Source: Cylindrobasidium torrendii FP15055 ss-10
Lineage: Eukaryota > Basidiomycota > Agaricomycetes > Agaricales > Physalacriaceae
DNA: 64,000 nucleotides
Direction of reading: 5' to 3'
Assembly: GCA_000934385.1 (NCBI GenBank)
Contig: KN880439.1
Location: 232,902-296,901, forward strand
Shown here piece by piece: positions 23,875 through 35,561 of this stretch. The notes under the pieces are model-generated. The model did not search any database, had not been told where the DNA came from, and was given only the letters and a program-made list of their open reading frames with translations. Positions within the stretch are counted from its first letter, which is position 1, and each line of letters opens with the position of its first letter. Position numbers and translations under genes: made by a program.

Positions 23875-24758
23875 TTAACCAGAGCAATAGCCGACCTTAG
23901 TAGGTTCGCAACCTCCTGCGCAGCCCTTGTACATTGTGCAGGGATGCTTAGCGTCAGTGCATACGTTCTTGAGGGTAGCGGTATCGCCGTAGTTAGAGTT
24001 GATGCCTGCGAGCTCGCCGCCGTTCTTGGCAGTAACACCCTCGATGTAAACGTTGCGCTTGCACTGGGTTTTGCACTGAAAGTGGAATGGATTAGTATGT
24101 TGTAACGGTTCGATGTATATCGACGTACGTTGCCACAAGAGCGATAGAGCTTGCCGTAGTCCTCGACGTAAAAGTTGATGATGTTGACTGTACCACACCC
24201 GTTGTGCTGGATAACCTTGTCCGAGGCATGGTACGCGCCTCCACCAATAATCCAGGACTCTTTGCCCGCTTTGTCGTTTTTCTAATCGTGGTTATTCAGT
24301 TGACGCGTGCTCTGCCAAATCAAAAGAGAGGGCTCACGATGGTGATAGCGTCTTCGCAGACGTCCTCAAACCAAACATACTCAAGCGTGCAATGGCCGGT
24401 ACAGTGGACACCCTCTGCCTGGTTCTTTCCGATAATAACGTTCTTCAACGTAGCGCCTTCGTGCAAGTAGAAAACGGCGTCCTTGTAGTCTATTTCTGGA
24501 TCAGCACGTCTCGTTCGACTAGTGCGAGTACATGAAATAAAACGCACCTCCTTCTTTCTGGCCACCGCAAGCACCAGAGCCACGGTCGTAGCGTGCCCAA
24601 GTACCATCAAAGGTCTTACCTGCCTTGACCTCAATTACGGCACTGTTTGAGTGCGTAGCGGTCGCTTTGGGCACACCACCCTCGTATGCCGCGCAAGCCT
24701 GGACGGCGGGCACAAGGCTAGCAGCGAAGGGAACGAGAGCAAGGAGGATAGAGAACAT
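23875..24758 (-). CDS. Secreted pectate lyase, polysaccharide lyase family 3
   Basis: PL3 enzymes cleave polygalacturonate by beta-elimination with Ca2+. Reading leftward from ATG 24758, [21 protein letters not shown] is a good signal peptide. Family blocks follow: [20 protein letters not shown] with [47 protein letters not shown] with CEDAI, then across an intron [20 protein letters not shown] with [20 protein letters not shown], and finally [20 protein letters not shown] and GYCSG. The many Cys are as expected for a small secreted beta-helix enzyme, and the size (about 240 residues) is normal. At least four introns of usual length split it. An ATG 39 bases upstream (24797) would add [14 protein letters not shown] prefer 24758 because it gives the better signal peptide. 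Confidence 0.9.
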
Positions 24759-24809
24759 TAGGTGAATCGAGAGGGGGAAAACCAATACTGTCTTCACGAT
24801 TTTTCATGT

Positions 24810-24816
24810 CTTTATA
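24810..24816 (-). promoter_or_regulatory. TATA box of the pectate lyase
   Basis: On the minus strand the sequence is TATAAAG, 52 bases before the chosen ATG at 24758. The position suits a core promoter. Confidence 0.55.
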
Positions 24817-25799
24817 CTGGTGTCGGAAAAATAGACGCAAGAGGAAGAGGGACACAATCGATGTAGGCACTGCTGTGACGATGGGCCAGGCTCGAATAGA
24901 AGAGAACGAGAGAAAAAGACTTGCAAGGAAGCCTGTACAACGTAGGCTTGGCAGGAGAATGTTCGCCCGCCGGGACATTGGTGAGTAGCGGCATCAACTG
25001 GGCGGCAACGAACGAGTATGGCCTTGTATGCTCAGGGCTCAAACATCACTGCCACAATTTTGCGAACTCTCTTGAAAGTAGATGGGATTCCTCTTTGACC
25101 GTCTGTGAGGCTGTTGATTTCGCTGTAATCTCTACACAAAAAGATGATAGAGGCCAGAAAGACTCTGAGAATGAGGGCGATGAAGAAAGGAGTGTCAATG
25201 AGTTTAGACATGTACCTGAGGCGTTGCTATCCACCTGGACAGACTGTACGCCCTTGTACGCCTCATTTTCGGTATGCAGCAACACACATGGATCATTGCC
25301 AACGTCGTCTGCGACCTGGCTGGGCACTCTTGCACGCCTCGGACATCTGGATAATTATAATCCACAGATGGAAGTCGGAACGGACAAGATGTGGGAATGA
25401 TCCGTGAATTTGATCCGGCCACGCGATTGATATCACGCGTCGCAAACAGTTCTTGTTTTTGCATTTTTGACTTTCGTGACGCCTTTGGAGCACAGAATGT
25501 TGCTATAACCCTTCATCTCGCCTTCATCAGCAAAGAAGATGAGTATCTGTTGAGTTGGATAGGTAGTATTTAGCCGACTCAGGCACAGCTATCTTATCGG
25601 ATACGCCATGTGCCCCTCTTCCCCATCCACCTCCGCCTCTCTAAACTTAACCACCGACCGTCAAGACCCCTGCACGTTGCTTGTAAGTTTTGTGCTACAG
25701 GAATTGAGTCAACTCGGCCATACCTACCCACCCCAGCAGTGTTACTTACATAAAAGTAGTTGTTCTCGAAGAACACCACTGCTCTGTCCCTACCATAAG
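24817..25799. other. Long intergenic region between pectate lyase and Apd1-like gene
   Basis: Nearly 1 kb of shared upstream sequence for two divergent genes. Open frames of 60-159 codons occur on both strands (the longest at 24921-25400, plus strand), but none shows a domain, good splice continuity or a typical composition. I see no gene here with any confidence. Confidence 0.45.
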
Positions 25800-27131
25800 A
25801 TGCTGTCCAGAATTGGCGGGCTCCTTGGTCACCAACGACACTCAAGTCATGATGTACACGAAAACTTGGGGACTCTTCAGACCGCAGATGTTCCGGTCAC
25901 CGCCGCCCAGTGTCGAGGATGTGGGGAACCGTGCGAAGAAGGTTTGTCAACTTCCAATAATCACAGCAAGCATGAGCTCACAGCATCATCCACCCAAGGA
26001 CACGAAAGTTACGGGACTCGCTTTGATGTAGACATGGCTAGCCAGATGCTTGGTTCCATGAAGGGATACCGACGCCAGGTGCGTTAGCCAACTTTCACGC
26101 TTGTTGCTCGTCTTAGTTTGTCTTACTAAGGTCTGCATATCGACGGGAAAAACTGATTGGGAGCGCGAAGTCACCGATGTGACTGGCTCGCTGGCAGCCC
26201 TACTGGGACATGTGCATAAATCCAAATCCCATTCAACGCCCATCCCTACCGCTGTCGCAATGTCCGCATCCGACAACCCTCCTGCTCCCTCAGAAGTGGC
26301 AGGTGTATACTCATCTTCCTCAGAAACAAAAATCAGCCCACTCAACGGCAGCCACCGCACTATTTCTGACGACCCCGATCTGCAAACGGTGCTTGTATTT
26401 CCCGACTACAAGATCGTGGCCAATGTAGCGGAGACGTCTGAAGGTGCCCAGCAGTTATGGGATGAAGTCTTGGATCCAAAACATGGAATCATCGGTGCTA
26501 TGAAGCCGCAGAGCCCACTAAGAACTTGGCCTCTCCCGTATTCCTGTGTCATTTTACTCTGTAAGCGCACGCCTCCGCAGCGCTTCATCTCCTGAAGCAG
26601 TATGCAGGCTCTCATAAGAGGCGCGACAACCGGTGTGCCGTCGCGGCCGCTAAACTCGAGCACGGTGCGTATCACTCGACGCACTTCCCATACGACGATT
26701 GAGCGCCATCCACAGAGTTCATGAGTAACATGGGAAGCAAAGGCTGGACGGTCGACCTCCAGCTAGAGCATCCGCACGACGATCCAATAGAGCTTGTGGA
26801 CGCAGAGAAGCGTGAATCGCATGTCCTCGAACGACTGAAAGAGCTTCCTGACGAAAAATCGGCTCTCATTGTTCATATATCCCACATCGGGGGTCACAAA
26901 TACGCGGGTAACGTGATCGTGAGTAGACATATCTTGCAAAGGTTGACTGTCCTTAACAATCACTAGATTTACACCCCACAGGGTGCTGGAGTGTGGTACG
27001 GACGCGTTACTACCCATGAAGTTGATGCTATCGTGGAACAGACGATCGTGGGCGGACAGATCCTTCCCAGTCTCCTTCGTGGTGGTGTCAACATTTCACG
27101 TCCAGGTTGCAGTAGCTTGAATGATTGGTGA
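25800..27131 (+). CDS. Sucrase/ferredoxin-like (Apd1-type) thioredoxin-fold Fe-S protein
   Basis: The protein starts MLSRIGGLLGHQRHSSHDVH and continues with TADVPVTAAQCRGCGEPCEE, then FDVDMASQMLGSMKGYRRQ, the family's N-terminal pattern. After an intron come VCISTGKTDWEREVTDVTGS and VAGVYSSSSETKISPLNGSH, then LQTVLVFPDYKIVANV. Joined exons then give CSHKRRDNRCAVAAAKLEH, and the C-terminal motif HISHIGGHKYAGNVI. In yeast Apd1 a [2Fe-2S] cluster is held by two Cys and two His of the C-terminal thioredoxin-like part, the His pair being in an H-x3-H motif like HIGGH here. The final exon gives GVWYGRVTTHEVDAIVEQTI and ends at 27131. A role in redox or metal/drug tolerance is known for the yeast protein and only inferred here. 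Six introns. Confidence 0.85.
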
Positions 27132-27248
27132 GGGCTGTTCAGACTTTGTTCTTTCAGGTATAGAGAATCGACTTCTTTACTCCAACAACGGCAACCACTT
27201 TGCGCGCTTTGTTATCAATACCATGGTAGTAGTCATACCAGTGGTGGG

Positions 27249-28345
27249 TTACTCGAGGAAGATCTTGAACCCATCCGCCCAAGCCTTCTTGCCTCCCGTC
27301 TCAAGAACATCCTGAACCACACAGGTGAGCAAGGAAGAGGGTCAAAGTTTCGGGATCTCGTACCCCATGGCAAGGAACGATTCTGTCAAAGTCCCAGCCA
27401 TTGACAGTCTGTGCGTCCCTTGTCATTTCCCTATGACAGTGCTTTCAGCGCTCAAGTTGAACAGTTATGTTTATTAACGCACTCCTTATCCTGACCGGCG
27501 AGAGAGGATAAAATGGATTGCAGCCAACTGGAGCACAATTCGTTTCCAACGAGCGGGGTCTCTCCCTGATCCTGTACCTTTGAGTACTGCTCGGTGGCTG
27601 GGAGGTTGAACAGCAAATCAGCTTCGAGAAGTGTCTTGGACGGAGTGTGCAGAAAGACGACATCCTTGGCTGGAAATGCGGGGAAATAGCAATGCTGGAT
27701 CTTTAAGCGTCAACTGCTGTCAGCTCGGCACGCATTTGATGAACATCAGATGTACGCGCCTCGTCCTCAAAGCCATATTGCGTGCCACTTGGGTCCTTTC
27801 CCCATACTGCATTCATCAGACATGAGATCTGTAGGTATCCTAACTGAGTTATCATGCGCACCTCCTGCAGCCTTGAGTTCCTTATTAGGGTGTTTTTCGA
27901 GTGCCCCTGCAGTAGCGAAGACCTTTGCCTCAGGGTATGCTTGTTGGAATTCCGCTATGTGATCGATAAGTGGCTCTCATTAACACTATCATTTAGAGAC
28001 GCACTGAGGAACAAATGGTGCCCGCTGTTGGGCGACACGATGAACCTGGGAGCGCGTGGCAGTGAGTTCGAATGTCAATAGTGCGCCTGTGAATATGCCG
28101 CACTTGACCGGGCCAAGCTCGTCAATTTTTGTGCGCGTCTCTGTGTTCAACGCAGTAGATGCCAGTACCCAGACGCCGCCTTTCTCAAGCTTGATTGCAG
28201 TAGAACGCCCTCCTAAAGGGACGGTGCCGAAAAGGAATGGTTTAGAGAACGTCCAGATATTCTTTGTAACCTGAACAGAATAGTGAGAATACAAGTTGAA
28301 TGTATGAGGGCAACAGCCTACTTCGCGAATGACAGTTTCGGACAT
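27249..28345 (-). CDS. DUF4336 domain protein (metallo-beta-lactamase-like fold)
   Basis: Reading leftward: MSETVIREV, then VTKNIWTFSKPFLFGTVPLG with GRSTAIKLEKGGVWVLASTA, then DELGPVK joined to FIVSPNSGHHLFLTEFQQAY and PEAKVFATAGALEKHP. After an intron VWGKDPSGTQYGFEDE, then FPAKDVVFLHTPSKTLLEAD with LLFNLPATEQYSK, and finally NGWDFDRIVPCHG and DVLETGGKKAWADGF. These are the recurring blocks of fungal DUF4336 proteins. The HH and PCHGD positions fit a degenerate metallo-hydrolase site. No substrate is known to me. About eight small introns all splice in phase. The gene converges on the Apd1-like gene with only 117 bases between stops. Confidence 0.8.
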
Positions 28346-28838
28346 GATTATGGTGGGGAACAAGAAATGCAGAATCCAGATGGGAAAGCGACGAGTGCAA
28401 GTTAGCAGACTTTATAGGGCAGACTTGATACCGTGGTCCTCATGTGTCGTTCGGTCAACTCCGAAGACCCCCGCACCATGGATCGGAGGCAGGCGGGTTT
28501 CCGAGAATGAATCTGCATCTCAGCTCGGTACTTGCAACAAAAGGATATCGTAGTTCGCAGTTCATTCGATCACAGGCGCGACCACGTGCAGAATCCCACT
28601 GCACTGGCACGAGGACACCAGCGCGTCGTTCCATGTGAACCGACCCGAGATTAGTGGGAGGGCGATGCTATGTCGGCTTACACAAAAGTGTACGAATTGA
28701 ATATCAAAAAGCTGATGATGTGTTTCCGGGCATTGTGTTTGGTTGGTATCGAGAATGTGCGAAGAACAAGACAAAGATAAATACTGAACGTGGTATATGC
28801 GGACAGCTGAACGATGTCGAGGTAGTACAAGGTATATG
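28346..28838. other. Intergenic region: DUF4336 promoter and GATA-factor 3' end
   Basis: No gene was recognised. CACGTG lies at 28583-28588, about 240 bases upstream of the DUF4336 start. Confidence 0.4.
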
Positions 28839-29809
28839 TCACGAAGACGGGGCGGATCCATACGGTGAAGGATGGTCTGGGAGGTAGGATTCTTGGTGGG
28901 GTTCGGCGGCGTGGGATTGGGCGTCCACTGTCGGACGAGTGCGAGAGATTCGAACCTCTGCCTCGCGGGATTGCGCATGGGTGTCTTCGTCTTCGTATGC
29001 GTAGCTGCGATATTGTAGGCCACCCTGAGCAGGAGCATACGATGCATAGGCATCATGCGAGTCGCTATGACTAGCTTGTGGAGTGTCTGGCGCCGGGACT
29101 CGTGGAACTTCGGTGCTTGTGCTGGAAGCTGCCTCCGGCGGCCCGTCCGTAGCGATGCTGGCCTTCGACAAACGACTCTTCAGCTGAGGCAGTTGTGCTG
29201 GTCGTTTTCGGCGATGGCTGCGCTCGAACAGACCGCACTTGTTACACAGTATCTTGCCTGGTGCTAGCGTCGACCGCCGCCAAGTTGACGTCTCCCAAGC
29301 ACCGCAGTTGTGACATCGGCGGCGAACAGTGTCGGAAAGTTTGGTGTTGTAGTCGTCGGTCCATTCGACGTACATGTATGCGGGGTGCACAGGGTAGCTG
29401 GCTGCGCTCTCAACGTATTCGGGCTGTTTGCCGTATGCCGCATACTGCGGAGGTTGGGTATAATAACTGGGCGTTGGGTATGGTGCGCTATAGCGGCGGT
29501 ATTCGCGGTACGTCGGTGGTTGCGTGTAGTATGGATGGTGACCACTCTGGCCTGGGTCGGCGTAGTGAGCGCTGTGAGTTGGTAGGGGATGGTAGCTCGC
29601 TGCAGGATACTCGTGGGGAGGATATACCGAGGGAAGAGTGACCGGAGTCCCGTGAGACTGGCAAATGTGGTCGGTTCGAAGTCGTGGAAAGCAAAGCCAA
29701 AAGAACGGACCTGGGCATCACTATCCCCGTCATGGTCAACTTCCGCCTCCTGCAACGCGGGGTCGATCGCGTCGCGCCCATAAATGACATGAGACGCGTG
29801 AGTAGACAT
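28839..29809 (-). CDS. GATA-type zinc-finger transcription factor
   Basis: The first exon starts MSTHASHVIYGRDAIDPALQ and ends near FHDFEPTTFAS. After an intron comes a Tyr/Pro-rich stretch (PPHEYPAASYHPLPTHSAHY and similar), then the finger CHNCGAWETSTWRRSTLAPG followed by KILCNKCGLF, that is C-x2-C-x18-C-x2-C with the fungal GATA loop length and the TSTWRR-type contact region. A basic tail follows (ERSHRRKRPAQ), then Ser/Pro/Glu/Ala-rich sequence to the stop. It should bind GATA sites in the nucleus. Fungal relatives act in nitrogen control, light response or iron control; the single finger with an 18-residue loop does not decide which. It shares a promoter region with the Myb-repeat gene. 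Confidence 0.82.
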
Positions 29810-30173
29810 GCTTCTTGGTTTTGACGCGTAAAAAAGGTCGTAAATAGGGACAGGAGAACGCGAAAAGCAGTGGATGCAGGGTGGCCGTATTAACCACTGA
29901 CGCAAATTACTTTTTAAAGCTCCGCTCCGAGCCTCGATCACGGCATGGCTGGCGCGGATGATGGCGGCCGCGGCGGAATTGGCGGCCTGTGGAAATACGC
30001 AGAATATATAAACCCGCAATAATATTTGCTACAAACAGGAAGGAAGATGCATTTAACTTCACCACATTACTTCTTGTTACCGGGAGACGTGATCGGTGTC
30101 AGTAGATGCGAGCACGCGCTTTTCAGATCCCTCACGTCGACTTTCATCTCATGGACATTGCCTTTTGGCCATC
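29810..30173. promoter_or_regulatory. Bidirectional promoter region with TATA element (GATA factor / Myb-repeat protein)
   Basis: The region between two divergent transcription-factor-like genes is 364 bases. TATATAAA is at about 30005-30012, oriented towards the plus-strand gene and 160 bases before its ATG. Confidence 0.4.
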
Positions 30174-32984
30174 ATGAATCCGCCAGCGCCGCAGCCATCC
30201 GAACTGCGCGTTGTTCTGGACAGAGTGATACAGCCCAGCGACGTCCTCCCCTTTGCACTCGAAGCCAACAAAGCCCACCAAAGCGCCCTCACCGAACACG
30301 CACAGAGTTTGACCGATGAGCTGAAGGAACTGGACAAGTTACTGGTGCGTGCACTGCATTAATTCTGAGCCAATTGCTGATAATGTAAAGCACCTGGCTG
30401 AACGCGCCGAGGAGCTCGACAATGACCAAGTCCAAATGTCCATCCAGCTGTCCGGCACGAAGAAAGCATTCGGCCTTGTTTCCTCCAATGCGCTCGCCCA
30501 ACCGGTATGTCGCCTGCCGCATACCTTCTATTAATCCACGCATTAAGTTTCGTGATAGGACTCGCCGTTTGCCTCTGAGGCCGCCGAAAGGATGCAATAC
30601 CTTCAGCTTACCACACCCCGCACTTGTATGCTCAAGCATGTCCTACTATCTTTCAGTCCAGCTGAAAACGTGCAGGGAAACCCAGAGAGTTGGACCTCTT
30701 CGACGACGCGGTAAGGGATGCCAATAAGCGCGCTCAAGCGCTTGATATACGAGAAAAGTGTGAATTATACATGATGTCGAACACTTATTGACTGGTATGT
30801 CCAGTGGCACTTCCTCCATCGACATCGATACAAATACTGAAGGCATTGATTGGAGCTTTGTCGCAGAAAAGGTGTGTGTGCTGTCCCGCACTGCAACCTT
30901 CATTGACCAATATCCAAGATGGGGGACATTTTATCGAATAAATGCACCCCAGAAGAATGTCGATATAAATGGCTTCATGACCGACATCCCAACATCAACA
31001 AGAAAGAGTGGACACCTGCAGAAGTGACCAACCTAAGGTTGATCATTGACCACCTCGGACGCCCCATCAACTGGCTCGATGTGGCCACAGAACTACAGGT
31101 CAGGCTTACTTCATGTCAAAAAGATGCTTGATACCCTGACAGCGTCGCATCTCTTAGACTAATCGACTGCCCGCGGATTGTTTGCGAAAGCACCAGCAAA
31201 ATCAGCATCGGACAGCATATAAATGGTCAAGTGTGGAGGAAGGACGTCTGCAAGAGGCCGTCGTCATGTATGGCGAAGGCAATTGGGGTCTCGGTATGCA
31301 TCCGTCTCATCCCTTATGGATCTAGCTAACACCTTTCCAGTGGCCCGTTACGTTGCAGAAGATGTCACCGCGCTGCACTGTGAGACGCGCTACAACCGTC
31401 TCGTCTCTACCAGCGCCAACAAAGGACCATGGACGGCCGAGGAAGACGCAAGACTAGACGAAACGATCAAGGCTTGGGGGCAGGCATGGACCGATGTTGC
31501 AGCCGTTCTAGGAAGTGGGCGCAGCCATGACCAATGTCGCGAACGATTCCTCGAACGCAAGAAGGCTGCCTCTCAACCGTGGACCGACGGTGAAGATCTG
31601 CATCTTCTTTCTGCTCACCGATACCACGGAGACAACTGGCCCATGTTAGCTGCCATCCTCAATACCAAACGAACTGAAGCCGATGTTAGTTGGATCCATC
31701 TCAGCGTGTCTTCGAGTACTAAAGTCTTGACAGGTACGCAGTCGCTTCATTAAACTGAACAGTACTCGAATGGCACAAAGGGCCTACCACATGCAAGTCC
31801 CGCCAATGCCGCCGCCTGGGACAGTCGAGTTCATCGATGTTCCTTACGTTCGACCTCCCGTTCCCGTACCTCCACTTCGACCACCACCAACGACTTCTCA
31901 GCCTCAGCCCCAGCCTCAGCCCGTGCCTCCTGCGCCTCTTCCCGCAACACAGGCAGAAGCAGCGCCATCGCAGCGACGTGAAGCGGAGAAACCTACCGCA
32001 ACACCAAAATCCACACCAGCACAAGGTTCACAACAAGGTCAACCAAGCTCTCTGCCGTTATCGTCCCGGCGGGCCCAGTGGAACTACCTCTACCCAGAGG
32101 TCGCATTCGGGCAGCAAGCGCCCTCTCAGCCGGTGGGCCAGGCGAATATTCAGCAGCCAGGAAACAGTGCTCCTATGCAAATTCAATGGCAGCATCACTG
32201 GTCGCATGGACCAGAAGGGGATAGCCAGCCGGGTGCCATCCCAGTGCCAGAAAGTCCTATGGAACCTATAACTGGTACTGGGGACTTCATCGCTGGCTCT
32301 CCGAACCCCGTAGATGTACCTGTGAACTCTTCTGCTGGGCCGTCGAATGCTCAGCCCGCTACCCCTGCAAACAGCCATGAGGAGGAAGTCGCAGAATCAT
32401 CGCGTCCTTCACAGGCATCGTCAGAGCCTGCTATCCAGCCTACGACGCGTCCGCGGCCCCGAATGCTGGGCCGCACGAGCACTGTCACCGCGCCTGTGGC
32501 GGGGCCATCGAATAGTCAGGCCTTCGACACAGTAGACAATCGAGTGGCAGAGCGCCATGAAGAGGAGGAGAGCGATCTATCGGAGCCACCTGTGGTTGTC
32601 GTACCAACATCTACTAGGCGTGGTAGGAGCAAGCCTTCGGCAAAACCAGCGCGCGCTACACGACGAGGACAAAAGGACGTCGAAATGGCCGGTACCGGAC
32701 ACGATCCTTCGCCTCCAGCTCCAGCGAGGAAAAGGCGGGCCACGAAGAAGCGAACGACGAGAGATTCAGACGAAGATGTCGAAATGGGTAGTGGAGAAGA
32801 GGAACCTGTGGCGGCACCAGCGCGCACAAGCCAGCGCGGTGTGGCAAAACGGGCTTCGGCTCGTCTTGCGAAGTCTAGCAAGACTGCAAATGATCAACCT
32901 GGGCAGACGGAGTCTGAGGAAGCTGAGCCTGTCCAGGCGCCGGCGACGCGGGGGAAGGGCAAGCCACGTAAGAAAGCGCCTTGA
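30174..32984 (+). CDS. Multi-Myb/SANT DNA-binding protein, SNAPC4-like
   Basis: The N-terminus (MNPPAPQPSELRVVLDRVIQ) leads to a helical part and a Thr/Ser-rich link. From about 30,860 a tandem of Myb repeats follows: a half repeat IDWSFVAEK joined to TPEECRYKWLHD, then KEWTPAEVTNLRLIIDHLGR with INWLDVATEL, then YKWSSVEEGRLQEAVVMYGE with GNWGLVARYVAED, then KGPWTAEEDARLDETIKAWG with WTDVAAVLGSGRSHDQCRER, then QPWTDGEDLHLLSAHRYHGD with NWPMLAAILNTKRTEADVR. This four-and-a-half repeat layout resembles SNAPC4/SNAP190, the DNA-binding subunit of the snRNA-gene activator complex. The C-terminal half is Pro/Gln/Ser-rich, then basic, with AT-hook-like RRGRSK and GKGKPRKK. About nine introns. The Myb array is certain; the SNAPc identity is inference. 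Confidence 0.82.
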
Positions 32985-33164
32985 ATGCGTGACTATTGAG
33001 GTTAAAAGTACTTCGCTATCATACACATTTTGGTAGTTTAGACTCGTGACATATCTCACTGGTATGCATCCGACTCCATGTCCATCTCCGAACGACGAGC
33101 TTTGCTATATTTGACACCTCGTGTCCGACTCGCATATCCATAGCTCACTTATACCAGGCGGATA

Positions 33165-34227
33165 ATGAGCTCGATTCTCTTGTCAGAGCCCACTGGCAGC
33201 AGGTGTTCTGGTAAGCTACGATGTCTATCTGACGGCCGATTCCACTCATCAATTCCCTTGGTAGAAATGGGTAGTTTCCTACCGCAAGAACTCATTGAAC
33301 ATATCGTTGACCAGTGTGCGGACGATGAGGAATTATTGAGACGTCTTTCGCTCATTGCCAAGTTGTTCGTATCGAGAACCCGAACTCACCTCTTTCGAAC
33401 ACATCGAGTCTCTTCAAACAAATCTTGTCAAAGATTTCTGTTGTTCCATGACAGCAGCCTAGCATCTTACATTCGCGAGCTTAACATATCGACCTATATC
33501 GGTGTACCGATATCCAATTTCTGCTTGGCATCCTTGCACTCGCTGTCCTTCAGCGACATTCTCTATGTCTCCGATCCCTTTGTGCAAACCGTTTCGCGCG
33601 CGGGGTCCATCCAGTCCATCACATTCTGTGGACAATCCCTCTTCATCCGGGATACGGACCAGCTGTTCGACTTCATGCACCAGTTCAAGAATTTGCGCAC
33701 TGTGGAGTATCGCACGCTATTCCAGTTCAGACAGTGGCTGCCAGCACCAGATAACGATGATGATCACCCGAGGGTGTTGCGGACATTGGAGACGGTCACG
33801 ATCCATTTCAACTGCGCGCTCAGACAGTTGTTCGCTCTGCGCCCCGACTTGTTGAACCCGGAGCATTTGGTGCTGAAGGCGGTCACGCAGGAGGATATGG
33901 GGATTGTCCGCGACATAGTAGAGACAGTGCGTGGGACACTGAAGTCTTTGTCAAGTATGTCGGTTTTGTTGAGCTACACTATTACTGACAATGTGGACAG
34001 TCCATTTCGCCAAGGATTTCATACCAGAGGACACAGAGACACCACTGGACCTTTCCGACATAAAGGTTCTCAGATGTGATGTTGGCTCGCCTGATAGTTC
34101 GCTGCAGGCGTGGTGGATTCGGTGTGTGATGGAGTCGGGCAGCAGGCTGAATAGATTTGAGGTAAAAGATGGGTTCATTGGGATCCACATGTGCCTACTC
34201 TTAACGCAACGCAACATCACATTCTGA
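33165..34227 (+). CDS. F-box-like protein
   Basis: A short first exon (MSSILLSEPTGSRCS) splices over 33212-33266 to EMGSFLPQELIEHIVDQCAD with DEELLRRLSLIAKLF, the degenerate F-box start common in mushroom genomes. The rest has Leu-spaced stretches (LASLHSLSFSDILYV, FKNLRTVEYRTLFQF, LLNPEHLVLKAVTQ) that suggest leucine-rich-repeat-like substrate recognition. A second intron near 33957-34001 leads to the last exon ending LLLTQRNITF. I infer a Skp1-Cullin-F-box adaptor with unknown target. Translation could instead begin at MGSF (33270). About 320 residues. Confidence 0.65.
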
Positions 34228-34377
34228 CGAAGTTCAGCAATCTTTTGTATCTTTGAGAACTGGTGATTCATTTGTGTATTCTGTGGTCCTTTGTATGTTC
34301 GGGTTCAGAGTACAGTATTCAAGGTTACATTTGCGTTTGTTATTACATTTAACCTCTCCAGCCGTCCACTGAGCCGT

Positions 34378-35240
34378 TTACCACTTGGAGTAAGGCAAGA
34401 ATTTGCCGCTGGCGGACAATCAGTGCGGGTAGGTATGATCCCACGAGTGTCAACTCACTCGAAAGCTAGGACGATGCGGTCCCCCTTTGGATCAGGCTTC
34501 TTGTCGACGGACACTTTACAGTCAATCATTGACATGATCCCATCGCCAAACTGCGTGACACGGTGAGTGAGTTGATCTCCGAGCAAAGTAGTTGATGTGA
34601 AGCTCACCTTCTCATGAATAATGGCCTAAGTATCAACTTAGTCAAGTACACACAACCTTCTCAAGAGGAAGAAGGCTCACCTTGATGGCAGGACCGTATA
34701 CCATAACACCCTGGAAAGCGGTCATTAGCGCTTGCAATGCTTGAAATGGTGGGTAAACCAACTTCGTAAAGCCGGTATAGAACTGGATCAGTGGGCGGCA
34801 TAGGACCCAGATCACCACGGTTTGGCCACCAATGTGAGCCCAGGGCACCGGAGAGCTCAGATTCGTTGATCCCAAGAATTTCAGCAAGCTTCTGGAGTTC
34901 TTTCTCCGTGAACTTTGCCTGTTTTGATGATAAGCGTCTTCCATGCAGGGATCTCCAATGCGAACGAACCTGTCCATAAAATGCAGATGCTACCCATACC
35001 TCGTCTTTCTCGATGGCCTTGGCGATCTCGTCGAAAGATAAACCTACGGACTACTGTCAGCTAAGGATGTCGACAGCGGATATGTAGCTCACCTCTGCGA
35101 GCCTTGGCTTCGAACAACGCAACGTTGATGGGAGGGAGGTTGGCGTATGGCCTGGTGTTGGCAGCGATAGTCTGATGGATGAGATGAGTTATTCAAGTAC
35201 AGTCGAACTTGCCACTATCTCATACAGCTCCTTGAGACAT
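34378..35240 (-). CDS. Cyanate hydratase (cyanase)
   Basis: Cyanase turns cyanate plus bicarbonate into ammonia and CO2. From ATG 35240, exon 1 is only MSQGA, then TIAANTRPYANLPPINVALF, GLSFDEIAKAIEKDEVWVAS with AFYGQ, AKFTEKELQKLAEILGINES, then GPMPPTDPVLYRLYEV, VYGPAIKAIIHEK, and FGDGIMSMIDCKVSVDKKPD with PKGDRIVLAF. The catalytic Arg and Glu sit in YRLYE and the Ser in GIMSMID. A first reading stops at TGA 34455, but GTGAGT there is a donor. Splicing to the AG just before 34410 adds DGKFLPYSKW, the invariant end of the family, with stop at 34378. Size about 160 residues, as expected. TATAAGA lies about 48 bases upstream (35287-35293, minus strand). Confidence 0.9.
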
Positions 35241-35561
35241 GGTGGTGCAGGAGAAAGACTGAGAGCACCTAGCGCACACATGACGCTCTTATAAACCCAA
35301 CTGGGCACAACACTGTCCCGGTACGCTGTTCCCGTCTTGGAAGAGAGTTGAAGACTCGTCAGGCGGACCCACAAGTCGATAACAATAGCCGGTCCGTACC
35401 GTCGACCACTGGAATCAAACCATGCACGCCAACCTCACACAGATAGATGTTTTCGAATCTTTTTGATTTTTGCATATCTCACAAAGTAGAATACACGGAG
35501 GGCATGAGACATAGCATATACGTGGTCAACAACATATCCAGCAGAGAGTAAGCAAGTACAA
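35241..35561. other. Cyanase promoter and RPL3 3' region
   Basis: About 320 bases, with the cyanase TATA-like element near 35290 and the 3' end of RPL3. No gene was recognised. Confidence 0.45.

Noticed and set aside
24921..25400. 159-codon plus-strand frame upstream of the pectate lyase
   Set aside because: No domain, no good start context and no splice continuity; composition looks random.
28940..28990. tRNA T-arm-like sequence AGAGGTTCGAATCTCTCGC on the minus strand
   Set aside because: It lies inside the coding tail of the GATA factor, and no acceptor stem or anticodon arm can be built around it.
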